From assembly GCA_012838445.1 (NCBI GenBank), contig DUPF01000091.1, positions 1 to 32,095 on the forward strand: a DNA stretch of 32,095 bases, given 5' to 3'. Shown here one piece after another: positions 9,823 through 17,086 of this stretch. A program made the position numbers and the translations under genes. The notes beneath the pieces were generated by a model, which was given only the letters and a program-made list of their open reading frames with translations, did no database searches and was not told the DNA's origin. The stretch comes from Intrasporangiaceae bacterium (GTDB lineage: Bacteria; Actinomycetota; Actinomycetes; Actinomycetales; Dermatophilaceae). How positions within the stretch are numbered: the stretch's first letter is position 1; each line of letters opens with the position of its first letter.

Positions 9823-10755
9823 TCAGCCGACGCTGCTCCGCATCCGCAACGCCCGACGCTTGGCCTCCTCGACCTTGCGGATGACGGCGATCGGGTCCTT
9901 GAGGTCGGACCAGACGAGGCGGACCACGGGATACCCGAGCCAGGTGATCCTCGTCTCCCGATCCTTCTCCTCCGCCAGCGCGTGTTTGCCGTCCTTGCCG
10001 GCGTACTTCACCAGTCCGTCGAACTCGACGACCACGCAATCGTCGACGAGGAAGTCGACCCGTCCCAGGAAGTCCTCACCGGAGGTGATGTCGACCTGGG
10101 AGCGGACCGAATACCCGGCATCGCGCAAGATGATTCGTGTCCTGGTCTCCCCGACGGACTCACACAGAGGATCGGTCATCGCCAAGGCGCGGAGCACCCC
10201 GGCGCGCCACGGCCGGGCGACGAATTCAACCGCCGCATGCAGTTCGTCGCTCGTGCATGCTTTCCGGTGGAGCGCGCTGTCCATCGCGCACAATCCCGCC
10301 TCGAAGCCGTACCGCGCGGCAACCTGGACGCATCCGAGTGCCGCACTGACGCAGTGCAGATCCTTGACGGTCCCGCCCGTCCGCTGAGCTGACCGCGGAT
10401 GGATCAGCACTCCCCCGTTCTGACGGCTTCGGGTGACCTCACCCTCAAGGAGAATGAGGTCAGTGGGCACCCCGAAGGTCGCGACCTTGTACAACGCCAA
10501 CGCTGAATGATGGCTCGCGCGATCTGTGCGTGGCCGCGTTCGCATGACCGCGAGGACCCGGAGCGCATACTGCTCATCCAGTTCAGCCGCTCGGTAGACC
10601 TCACTCAGGACATATGCGCCACGACGAACGCGCACGATTCTTCCATGCCGAATGAGGACCGCGAGATCCTGGCTGCCGACGCCGACCGCCGCGGCATCCT
10701 CTGCACTGAAGACGCCGAAATGCGCCTGGGCCATGGTGTGAAGTCGATTCATCAT
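9823..10755 (-). CDS. Orphan AbiEi-like / PD-(D/E)XK (DUF559-like) protein
   Basis: Up to 310 aa from ATG-ATG at 10755/10752; neither start has a clear ribosome-binding site, and an in-frame ATG at 10734 is also possible. The N-terminal ~60 residues resemble the winged-helix domain of AbiEi-family antitoxins (EDAAAVGVGSQDLAVLIRHG, then IVRVRRGAYVL). The C-terminus looks like a Vsr/DUF559-type nuclease fold: ESVGETRTR with E203, then VDFLVDD with D234, then VVVEFDG with E244 and D246, then GYPVVRLVW. No AbiEii nucleotidyltransferase partner is adjacent, so this is not a complete type IV toxin-antitoxin pair. The gene splits the menF-menD neighbourhood, is enclosed by inverted composite repeats, and has lower G+C (hand counts of five 60-base lines gave 53-68%, against about 73% in a menD line). 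These are signs of acquisition. DNA binding or cleavage is inference from the fold only. Confidence 0.8.
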   Translation of the reverse strand: MMNRLHTMAQAHFGVFSAEDAAAVGVGSQDLAVLIRHGRIVRVRRGAYVLSEVYRAAELDEQYALRVLAVMRTRPRTDRASHHSALALYKVATFGVPTDLILLEGEVTRSRQNGGVLIHPRSAQRTGGTVKDLHCVSAALGCVQVAARYGFEAGLCAMDSALHRKACTSDELHAAVEFVARPWRAGVLRALAMTDPLCESVGETRTRIILRDAGYSVRSQVDITSGEDFLGRVDFLVDDCVVVEFDGLVKYAGKDGKHALAEEKDRETRITWLGYPVVRLVWSDLKDPIAVIRKVEEAKRRALRMRSSVG

Positions 10756-10903
10756 GTCCGGAACTGTGCCGCAGCAAACAGATTCCTGCTGGCGCTATCC
10801 ACAACGCTTGGAACGGCGTGGATAGGGGTGTGGATAACCACGGCTCCGCGCTCAACGATCACGGATTGCACTCACGTGGTGGCGCGAGAAGAGCCTTCAT
10901 TCG
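10756..10903. promoter_or_regulatory. Upstream region of the AbiEi-like gene with inverted repeat and DnaA-box-like sequences
   Basis: This 148-bp gap has no gene. It holds a perfect 8-bp inverted repeat, CTATCCAC (10795-10802) and GTGGATAG (10818-10825), 15 bases apart. It also holds the perfect consensus DnaA box TTATCCACA on the reverse strand (10829-10837), a one-mismatch box CTATCCACA (10795-10803), and a GTGGATAACCAC palindrome (10830-10841). AbiEi-type regulators are known to bind inverted repeats upstream of their own genes, so an autoregulatory operator is the simplest reading. No clear -10/-35 pair was found. Confidence 0.45.
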
Positions 10904-11061
10904 CCCGCCAGAACCGCGGCCACGCACCAAAGACCCGCCGGGGCGCCACGTATTGCTGGGGCGGCCGCGGGGACATAGTGCGGTGGCGGATTCCTAGCGC
11001 GCGGAGGGGGACGTGGCGCGTCCGGGGACAACTGATGCAGCGTGGCCAGAACCAGGCCCGG
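10904..11061 (+). repeat. Composite repeat, inner right copy (R1), 158 bp
   Basis: Same element as on the left, in the opposite orientation (forward strand). The 60-bp core is 10904-10963 (ends CCCGCCAG and CTGGGGCG, the most diverged copy). It is followed by degenerate 19-bp units and the conserved tail AACTGATGCAGCG, at the same offset as in the inner left copy. The distance to the next core is exactly 158 bp, as on the left. Confidence 0.8.
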
Positions 11062-11209
11062 CGCGCCAGAACCGCGGGCACGCTCCGGAAGTGCGGCCAC
11101 GCGCTAGCGATTACTGGCGCAGCAGCGGGATAGTGGCGCGGCGGCGGAGAAGCAGCGCGGGAGCGCGGTAGTGGCGCGGCAGCGGGGGGATTGGGCGTCC
11201 ACGGCGACG
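11062..11209 (+). repeat. Composite repeat, outer right copy (R2), truncated at the menD stop
   Basis: The core is 11062-11121, beginning CGCGCCAGAACCGC and ending ATTACTGGCGCA. By hand it matches the inner left core at 48 of 60 positions. About three 19-bp-like units follow (for example AGTGGCGCGGCAGCGGGGG). The copy runs to the menD stop codon at 11210, roughly ten bases short of a full 158-bp unit. No coding sequence is supported here. Confidence 0.8.
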
Positions 11210-13003
11210 CTAGAGCCGCATCCCCCGCTCGGGATAGTCCCGATCAGGCAGCCCAGGAGAGGGCACCGGCGCATCCGGCACGCCGGCCGTCGCGTCGTCG
11301 GCGAGCCGGAACAGCCGCTCCCGCAGCGCCCGGTGCCCGCTCCGGTCGATCGGGACCTCGATGATCCGCAGCCCCTGCGGAGGCTGCTGCACGGCGGCAG
11401 CCAGATCCGCCGCGGACTCGACCCGCACGTGGGGGATGGAGTATGCGCGGGCCAGGTCCTCGATCCGCGCCCGGGTGGGTGTGCCGAAGGTCCGTTCGAA
11501 GTCCTCGGCGCGCTGTGGCTCCCCCGGTTCGAGGGTGGTGAAGATGCCGCCGCCGTCGTCGTTGGCGACGATGATGCTCAGGTCGGGGCGCGGCTCGTCG
11601 GGGCCGATGAGCAGGGCGTTGCTGTCGTGCAGGAAGGTCAGGTCCCCGACGAGAGCATAGGTCGGGGCGGCACCGGCGAGCGCGATCCCGGCGGCGGTGG
11701 AGAGCATGCCGTCGATCCCGGCCAGGCCCCGGTTGGCGACGACCCGCACCGCGGGTGCGGTGCTCCAGTCCACGGCGATCTCGAGGTCCCGGACCGGGTT
11801 GGAGGAGCCGACGACGAGCTGGGCCCCGCTCGGCAGGGCCGCCACCACCGAACGGGCGAGTGCCACCCCGCTCCCCCACGGCAGGCCCTCGGCCAGGGCC
11901 GCCCGCACCGCGCCGGCCGCCTGGTGCCAGGTGCGCAGCCAGGCCGTCCGCGGCGGTCCGCCGGGGCGGACGAATCCGGTCAGGGCGGTGTCGAGGTCGA
12001 CGGTGTCGGCGACGGGGTAGGACGGACCGAGCCAGCGCGGTCCGGCGGCCAGGTAGGTGACCCGCTCGGCGGCAGCGGTCAACGCCGCGCGCACCGGCCG
12101 GGAGAGGGTGATCCGGCCGGCGGCGACGATGCGCTCGGGACGGTGGTCGGCGAACCACGACGTGCCGAGGAGCAGCGGACAGTGCGGCAGCACGTGAGCG
12201 CTGAGCGGCTGGTCGCCGAACGGCTCGGCGATGACCGGCCAGCCGTGCCGCGCCGCCCACGCGGCGACCTGGCGGGCCTGACCCGGCTCGGGCAGATCCC
12301 CGATGATGACGAGGGTCCGGTCCGGCAGGTTCAGCGGAGTCGGGAACTGCGGGATCGTCGGCCCGTCCTCGGCAGCCGGATCGGGTATGCGACGACTCAC
12401 CTCCTCGACACCCCCGCCGTCGCCGTCGGGCAGGTCGAGCAGGTCGGGCACGAGCGGCTCCCGGAAGCCGACGTTGACATGGACCGGCCCGGGGGGATGC
12501 TCGCGAGCGCGAGCCGGGGCGTCGGCGCCGCGCGCGGCCACCACCGCACCCGCTACCTGCCGTCTCCAGGACGCGGCGTCACCCCGGTCGGCGTCGAGGT
12601 CGACCTCGAAGCGGACCGACTCGCCGAACATCCCCGGCTGGATCGTCGTCTGGCTGGCGCCGATGCCGCGCATCTCGACCGGCCGGTCGGCGCTGAGGAC
12701 GATGAGCGGCACGAGTCCGTGGTGGGCCTCGAGCACGGCTGGGTGGAGGTTGGCGACGGCGGTCCCCGACGTCGTGACGAGGGCCGCCGGGACCCGGCTG
12801 ACCTTGGCCAGGCCGAGGGCCAGGAACCCGGCGGTGCGTTCATCGATCCGCACGTGCAGGGTGAGGCGACCGGCCCGCTCGGCGGCGAGCACCGCATACG
12901 CAAGAGGTGCCGACCGGGACCCGGGGGCGAGGACGACGTGCTCGACCCCGGCGGCGATGAGGGCATCCACCACGGCCCGGGCCAGCGTCGTCGACGGGTT
13001 CAC
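11210..13003 (-). CDS. menD: 2-succinyl-5-enolpyruvyl-6-hydroxy-3-cyclohexene-1-carboxylate synthase, MenD
   Basis: Thiamine-diphosphate enzyme that joins isochorismate and 2-oxoglutarate to SEPHCHC. 597 aa from GTG at 13003, which shares GTGA with the stop of the upstream hydrolase gene; no separate ribosome-binding site is seen, so translation is probably coupled. Landmarks are the N-terminal LAPGSRSAPLAYA and IDERTAGFLALGLAK (ThDP glutamate in the DER segment), LSADRPVEMRGIGASQTT (pieces LSADRP and GASQT), and the C-terminal ThDP/Mg motif GDLTFLHDSNALL. Full length. It converges on the repeat array and on menF. Confidence 0.97.
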   Translation of the reverse strand: MNPSTTLARAVVDALIAAGVEHVVLAPGSRSAPLAYAVLAAERAGRLTLHVRIDERTAGFLALGLAKVSRVPAALVTTSGTAVANLHPAVLEAHHGLVPLIVLSADRPVEMRGIGASQTTIQPGMFGESVRFEVDLDADRGDAASWRRQVAGAVVAARGADAPARAREHPPGPVHVNVGFREPLVPDLLDLPDGDGGGVEEVSRRIPDPAAEDGPTIPQFPTPLNLPDRTLVIIGDLPEPGQARQVAAWAARHGWPVIAEPFGDQPLSAHVLPHCPLLLGTSWFADHRPERIVAAGRITLSRPVRAALTAAAERVTYLAAGPRWLGPSYPVADTVDLDTALTGFVRPGGPPRTAWLRTWHQAAGAVRAALAEGLPWGSGVALARSVVAALPSGAQLVVGSSNPVRDLEIAVDWSTAPAVRVVANRGLAGIDGMLSTAAGIALAGAAPTYALVGDLTFLHDSNALLIGPDEPRPDLSIIVANDDGGGIFTTLEPGEPQRAEDFERTFGTPTRARIEDLARAYSIPHVRVESAADLAAAVQQPPQGLRIIEVPIDRSGHRALRERLFRLADDATAGVPDAPVPSPGLPDRDYPERGMRL

Positions 13004-14250
13004 GACCGCGATTCTGTCACCCTGCGGACCCGGTAGTCGCGGACCTGCTGCTCACCCGGCCCGGTCGACGGCCCAGCAGGCACCTGACGCCCCGCACCGG
13101 ATCCGCCCGTCGGGCGCCGGAAGAACGGTGCCGCCGTCGCCGCCCAGTGCGCCAGTGAGGGGTCGGTGCCATCCTCGGCGGCCCGGGCGGCGAGCCGGGC
13201 GGTCTCCCGGTAGTGGATCGCGCCGTGGGAGTCGACGTCGATTGCCTTCCACGGCGGCCCGCCGGGGTCCCGGGTGACCGTCGTCCAGTTGCTGCGGTCC
13301 GGGTTGGGGGTCAGGTCGAGTCCGTGGATCGGGTCCCGGGTGTGTTCCAACGAGACGACCTGGACATCGGCGGAGGGGTCGAAGATGCCGACCGGGGATC
13401 CCATCGTGAGGCCGTGGGTGATGTTCAACGTCTCGACGAGCTCGGGGTCGGAGGCGATCGCCATGACGACGATGCCGCCGAGGCTGTGACCGGAGAGCAG
13501 GACCGGGTCGCCGTGACCCCACCGGCCGCTCGCCTCCTGGGCGGCCCGCAGCGCCGCCACCGCGGCCTCGGCCAGGGCCGCCTGCTGCAAGCTCATGAGC
13601 TGGATGTCGGCGGTGAGATCGTGCGCCACCTCGCCCGCCCGAGGATCCCACTCCTGGGTCCCGGGGATCTGCACGATCCACGCGGAGGTCCCGTCCGGTT
13701 GTGGCATCTCGATGACCCGCACGACCGGCCGGCCGGACAGCAGCGACTGGGAGGTGACGAGGGAGGCCATGTCCCACAACTGGATCCTGCTCTCGGCATC
13801 GACCGGGATCAGCTCCACCGGAGCGGCCACCCCGTCGTCGAGCATCCCGAACACCCCCGCCCCGAGCTGCGCCGCCCGGGTCATCGAGTACACCGCGCTG
13901 CGGGCGGCGTGGACCGAGGCGATCGACAGTTCCTCGGCCACTTCGTAGCGGAGGATCGCCACCCGGGTGTCCTTGGCGAACACCCACAACCCCCGGGACT
14001 GGCCCGCGAGCCGCTCCTCGAGCTTGCGCCGGGCCCATTCGAGCTGGGTCAGCGCCCCGGCGATGTCGAGACCGTGCCGCAGCGCCGCGATCGACCACAG
14101 GTCGAGTCCGCGGACCGCGAACGACACCCCCTGGACCGTCGCCTTGTCCTCGAGCAGCCTGCCCAGGACGGTCCGCAGGTCCTCCAGTGCCACCGAGTAG
14201 CCGCCGAGCCCACCGTGGACGTCCAGTTCCCCACCAGCACCAGCGGTCAC
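13000..14250 (-). CDS. Alpha/beta-hydrolase (lipase-like) of unknown substrate, partner of a WXG100-like protein
   Basis: 416 aa from GTG at 14250, overlapping the upstream small gene by GTGA; its stop overlaps the menD start in the same way. The C-terminal half has a nucleophile elbow GHSLGG (S256) after a predicted beta strand (DPVLLSGHSLGG), a likely acid D306 (TRDPIHGLD) and a late SHGAIHY segment (H342 or H346), together a plausible Ser-Asp-His triad. Residues 1-130 look helical and resemble the helical N-termini of proteins that travel with WXG100-type partners. No signal peptide or lipobox is visible. The last ~35 residues are Gly/Pro/Arg-rich. Known: GxSxG enzymes hydrolyse esters or peptides. 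Inferred: export or complex formation with the small upstream protein. The substrate is unknown, and a link to menaquinone rests only on coupling to menD. Confidence 0.85.
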   Translation of the reverse strand: MTAGAGGELDVHGGLGGYSVALEDLRTVLGRLLEDKATVQGVSFAVRGLDLWSIAALRHGLDIAGALTQLEWARRKLEERLAGQSRGLWVFAKDTRVAILRYEVAEELSIASVHAARSAVYSMTRAAQLGAGVFGMLDDGVAAPVELIPVDAESRIQLWDMASLVTSQSLLSGRPVVRVIEMPQPDGTSAWIVQIPGTQEWDPRAGEVAHDLTADIQLMSLQQAALAEAAVAALRAAQEASGRWGHGDPVLLSGHSLGGIVVMAIASDPELVETLNITHGLTMGSPVGIFDPSADVQVVSLEHTRDPIHGLDLTPNPDRSNWTTVTRDPGGPPWKAIDVDSHGAIHYRETARLAARAAEDGTDPSLAHWAATAAPFFRRPTGGSGAGRQVPAGPSTGPGEQQVRDYRVRRVTESRS

Positions 14251-14528
14251 GAGTCGAGCCGATCGATGAGCCGCCCCACGTCACGGTGCAGATCACGCAA
14301 CTCCCCGCAGGAACTGCTGATCCCCCGCCGCCGCAGCATCAGACTGTCCCGCCACGCCTCGGCCGCTGCCCCGGACCAGGGGATCGTGCCGGCCGCCAGC
14401 AACCGGTCGACGACGACGCCGAGTTCGCCCTCCAGCGCCAGGATCCGACGCTGGGTGTCCCTGAGCCGCTCGATCGCCTCCGCGGTCTCCGCCGCCCGCG
14501 CCGGGTCCGCCGCGGCCATGACATCCAT
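14247..14528 (-). CDS. Small WXG100-like helical protein
   Basis: 93 aa from the ATG at 14528, chosen because a GGAGG sits eight bases upstream. An alternative ATG at 14534 is too close to that site, and the ATG at 14627 gives a basic, Cys/Gly-rich leader that looks non-coding. The protein is two predicted amphipathic helices around a turn with W51-S52-G53, followed by AAAEAWRDSL. This is the layout of WXG100/ESAT-6-like proteins (about 100 aa, central W-x-G). It overlaps the hydrolase start by GTGA. WXG100-like membership is inferred from pattern only. Confidence 0.7.
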   Translation of the reverse strand: MDVMAAADPARAAETAEAIERLRDTQRRILALEGELGVVVDRLLAAGTIPWSGAAAEAWRDSLMLRRRGISSSCGELRDLHRDVGRLIDRLDS

Positions 14529-14628
14529 GTCCATGCCCTCCAGGCAACCCCGGTGCCGGACCGGGAGACCAGAGCCGCGCATACCGCCGTGGACGACACA
14601 CCCGACCGGGGCCGTCGTTGAGGACAAC

Positions 14629-14634
14629 TACGCT
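14629..14634 (+). promoter_or_regulatory. Candidate -10 of a leaderless mtr transcript
   Basis: TACGCT ends eight bases before the mtr ATG at 14643, the same geometry as upstream of menF. The GAGG at 14619-14622 is too far upstream (about 20 bases) to serve as a ribosome-binding site. Confidence 0.4.
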
Positions 14635-14642
14635 GGGGCCTC

Positions 14643-16037
14643 ATGCCGCACCACGAGCTCATCATCATCGGATCCGGCTCCGGCAACACGCTCCTGACCG
14701 ACCACCTCGACGGCGTCGATGTCGGGATCGTCGAGGCCGGCCGCTTCGGCGGCACCTGCCTCAATGTCGGGTGCATCCCGACGAAGATGTTCGTCGTCCC
14801 CGCCGACCGCATCGTCGAGGGCCAGGAGGCCGCCCGGATCGGGGTCGACGCACCCCTGGCCCGCGCGGACTGGCCGGCGATCCGGGACCGGATCTTCGGC
14901 CGGATCGACCCGATCTCCACCGGCGGCGAGGAATACCGGATCAGTCAGCCGCACGTCACCGTCTATCCGCATGAGGCCCGGTTCACCGGCGAGCGACGAC
15001 TGCGCCTGGAGACCGGGGAGGAGCTCACCGCGGACCACATCGTCGTCGCGGCCGGCAGCCGGGCACGGGGTCTGTCCGTCCCCGGGCTGGAGGGTGCCGA
15101 CCCGAGCCGAGGGGTGCATACCTCCGACACCGTCATGCGACTCGATGCGCTGCCGCAGCGCATGGTCATCGTCGGCGGCGGGTTCGTCGCGTGCGAATTC
15201 GCCCATGTCTTCGCGGCTTTCGGCGTCGAGGTCACCCAGGTGCAGCGTTCGGCGGTGCTCCTCACGCACGAGGAGAGCGAGGTCAGCCACACCTATACGC
15301 AGCTCAGTTCGGAGCGGCTCGACCTGCGGCTGGAGACGGTCGTCACCACGGCTGAGTATGCCGACCGCACCTGGTCGTTGACCCTCGAGGGACCGGACGG
15401 GACGGACTCGATGCAGACCGATGCGGTCCTGCTCGCCGTGGGACGCACCCCGAACAGCGACCGGGTCGCGGCGTCCGCGGGCGGACTCGAGGTGGACAAG
15501 GACGGGCTCATCGTCGTCGACGACGAGTTGCGCACGACCGTCCCGGGGGTCTGGGCCCTCGGGGACGTCTGCTCCCCGCACCAGCTCAAGCACGTCGCCA
15601 ACCACGAGGCCCGGATCGTCGCGCACAACCTCGCGGTGGCTCTCGGCCGGCTCGACGCGCCGCCGCAGCGGCTCGATGATCGGGTCGTCCCGCATGGGGT
15701 GTTCGGGTATCCGCAGATTGCCGCGTTCGGTCCGACCCGGGCCCAGTTGGCAGATGACGGGGTCGAATTCGTCAGCTACACACAGCGATTCAGTGATGTT
15801 GCATACGGGTGGGCGATGGAGGACCCCACCGGGCTGCTCACCGTCCACGCGACCCGGTCCGGCGAGATCCTCGCCGCGCACTGTCTCGGGCCGCACGCCT
15901 CGACCGTCATCCAGCCGCTCATCCAGGCCGCCAGTCTCGGCAACACCGCCGAGCAGGTCGCGCGCGGGCAGTACTGGATCCACCCCGCGCTCGCGGAGGT
16001 CGTCGAGAACGCCCTGCTCGGGCTGGACCTGGACTAG
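14643..16037 (+). CDS. mtr: Mycothione reductase (FAD/NADPH disulfide reductase)
   Basis: Reduces mycothiol disulfide with NADPH, keeping the actinobacterial thiol mycothiol reduced in the cytosol. 464 aa. The N-terminal FAD motif is GSGSGN (residues 10-15), the redox-active pair is C39/C44 in GGTCLNVGCIPTK, the NADPH-binding glycines are in VIVGGGFVACEFAHVF, the second FAD motif is ALGDV, and the dimer-interface HPALAEVVENALLG supplies His and Glu. FGRIDPI, KHVANHEARIV, DVAYGWAMED and ARGQYWIHP are close to Mycobacterium tuberculosis Mtr as I recall it, which separates this protein from lipoamide dehydrogenase. The start is the ATG at 14643, divergent from the WXG100-like gene. It converges with menC: its stop at 16037 overlaps the menC end by four bases. 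Confidence 0.95.
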   Translation: MPHHELIIIGSGSGNTLLTDHLDGVDVGIVEAGRFGGTCLNVGCIPTKMFVVPADRIVEGQEAARIGVDAPLARADWPAIRDRIFGRIDPISTGGEEYRISQPHVTVYPHEARFTGERRLRLETGEELTADHIVVAAGSRARGLSVPGLEGADPSRGVHTSDTVMRLDALPQRMVIVGGGFVACEFAHVFAAFGVEVTQVQRSAVLLTHEESEVSHTYTQLSSERLDLRLETVVTTAEYADRTWSLTLEGPDGTDSMQTDAVLLAVGRTPNSDRVAASAGGLEVDKDGLIVVDDELRTTVPGVWALGDVCSPHQLKHVANHEARIVAHNLAVALGRLDAPPQRLDDRVVPHGVFGYPQIAAFGPTRAQLADDGVEFVSYTQRFSDVAYGWAMEDPTGLLTVHATRSGEILAAHCLGPHASTVIQPLIQAASLGNTAEQVARGQYWIHPALAEVVENALLGLDLD

Positions 16038-17053
16038 TCCAACTTCAGGTATGCGGCACTCGCCTCGATCCGCTCGACCCACCACCGATGCCGCTCGGGT
16101 GGGGCAGCGAACCGCGCGAGCAACCCCGGATCGGGCTCGACGCTGCGCACCCGCAGTGTCCCGTCGACCGGCAGCATCGGCTCGGTCGTGACGTCGCCGT
16201 CGAGGAGGGCCACGGTGCCCAGGCCGCAGTCGTAGGGCAGGTCCGGCAGCGCCGCCGCGAGCGCCACCCCGCCAGCGATGCCGACACTGGTGTCGAGCGC
16301 CGAGGAGACGACGGCGGGCAGACCGCAGTCCTCGATGATCCGCAGTGCCGCCCGCACCCCGCCGAGCGGGGCGACCTTGACGACGATGACGTCGGCGGCC
16401 TCGAGGTCCCGCACCCGCATCGGGTCGGCCGCCTTGCGGATCGACTCGTCCGCGGCGATCCGCACATCGATCCCCGCGGCGGCGAGGAGTCGGCGTAGTT
16501 CGGCCAGGTCCTCGACCGTGGCGCACGGCTGCTCGGCATAGTCCAGTCCGTAGCCCACGAGGTGCCGCAACGCCTCCCGGGCCTGATCGACCGACCAGCC
16601 TCCGTTGGCGTCCACCCGGACCACCCCGGCCGGTCCGAGCACGTCCCGGACGGCGGCGACCCGGTCCAGGTCGTCGGCGAGGGACTGCCCGGGTTCGGCG
16701 ACCTTGACCTTGACGGTGCGCACGCCGGGGAACCGCGCCAGCACGTCGGCCACCTGCGTTGCCGGGACGGCCGGCACCGTCGCGTTCACCCCGATCCGGT
16801 GCCGCACGGGGGCCGGCCAGTCCTGCCAGGCCGCCTCGATCGCCGCGGCGAGCCAGCGGGAGGACTCGGCCGGCGCATACTCCAGGAAGGGGCCGAACTC
16901 ACCCCATCCGGCCGGACCGTGGAGCAGCGCCACCTCCCGCACCGTGATCCCCCGGAACCGGACCCGCATCGGGATCCGAACGACGTGCACGGCCGCGAGC
17001 AGATCGGCGACGGTGGGACGGGGTCCCGGCTCACTGCTGCGGCCCAGGTTCAT
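16034..17053 (-). CDS. menC: o-Succinylbenzoate synthase, MenC
   Basis: Enolase-superfamily enzyme that dehydrates SHCHC to o-succinylbenzoate. 339 aa from the ATG at 17053; the much longer upstream open frame is antisense to ywiC-like and menE and is not real. The expected catalytic set is present: K115/K117 in VKVKVAE, metal ligands D148 (DANGGW), E174 (YAEQP) and D202 (ADES), and K226 (VVKVAPLGG). No ribosome-binding site precedes the ATG, and a TAGCGT hexamer seven bases upstream suggests a leaderless transcript. It is divergent from the YwiC-like gene with only 33 bp between the start codons. Confidence 0.95.
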   Translation of the reverse strand: MNLGRSSEPGPRPTVADLLAAVHVVRIPMRVRFRGITVREVALLHGPAGWGEFGPFLEYAPAESSRWLAAAIEAAWQDWPAPVRHRIGVNATVPAVPATQVADVLARFPGVRTVKVKVAEPGQSLADDLDRVAAVRDVLGPAGVVRVDANGGWSVDQAREALRHLVGYGLDYAEQPCATVEDLAELRRLLAAAGIDVRIAADESIRKAADPMRVRDLEAADVIVVKVAPLGGVRAALRIIEDCGLPAVVSSALDTSVGIAGGVALAAALPDLPYDCGLGTVALLDGDVTTEPMLPVDGTLRVRSVEPDPGLLARFAAPPERHRWWVERIEASAAYLKLD

Positions 17054-17060
17054 ACCCACG

Positions 17061-17066
17061 ACGCTA
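17061..17066 (-). promoter_or_regulatory. Candidate -10 of a leaderless menC transcript
   Basis: The reverse strand reads TAGCGT, ending seven bases before the menC ATG (17053). It lies only five bases from the opposing candidate -10 of the YwiC-like gene, so each promoter's -35 region must fall in or beside the neighbour's start. Confidence 0.4.
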
Positions 17067-17071
17067 CGGCA

Positions 17072-17077
17072 TACCCT
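17072..17077 (+). promoter_or_regulatory. Candidate -10 of a leaderless ywiC-like/menE transcript
   Basis: TACCCT ends nine bases before the ATG at 17087. A poor -35 candidate, TTCATA, lies at 17049-17054 inside the start of menC. No ribosome-binding site precedes the ATG. Confidence 0.4.
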
Positions 17078-17086
17078 TGACCCAGG

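Noticed and set aside
9823-10755. A complete AbiE type IV toxin-antitoxin system.
   Set aside because: No nucleotidyltransferase (AbiEii) gene lies on either side; the neighbours are repeats and menaquinone genes.
10756-10903. A chromosomal or plasmid replication origin because of DnaA-box-like sites.
   Set aside because: Only two good boxes, no AT-rich unwinding stretch, and no dnaA, dnaN, rep or par gene nearby.
10507-11133. A 208-codon forward open frame entering the right-hand repeats.
   Set aside because: It begins antisense to the AbiEi-like gene and runs through degenerate repeats; no ribosome-binding site or recognisable fold.
9469-11209. A CRISPR array or a classical insertion sequence.
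   Set aside because: The repeats are degenerate, GC-rich and abut each other without unique spacers; no cas gene, transposase or integrase is present.
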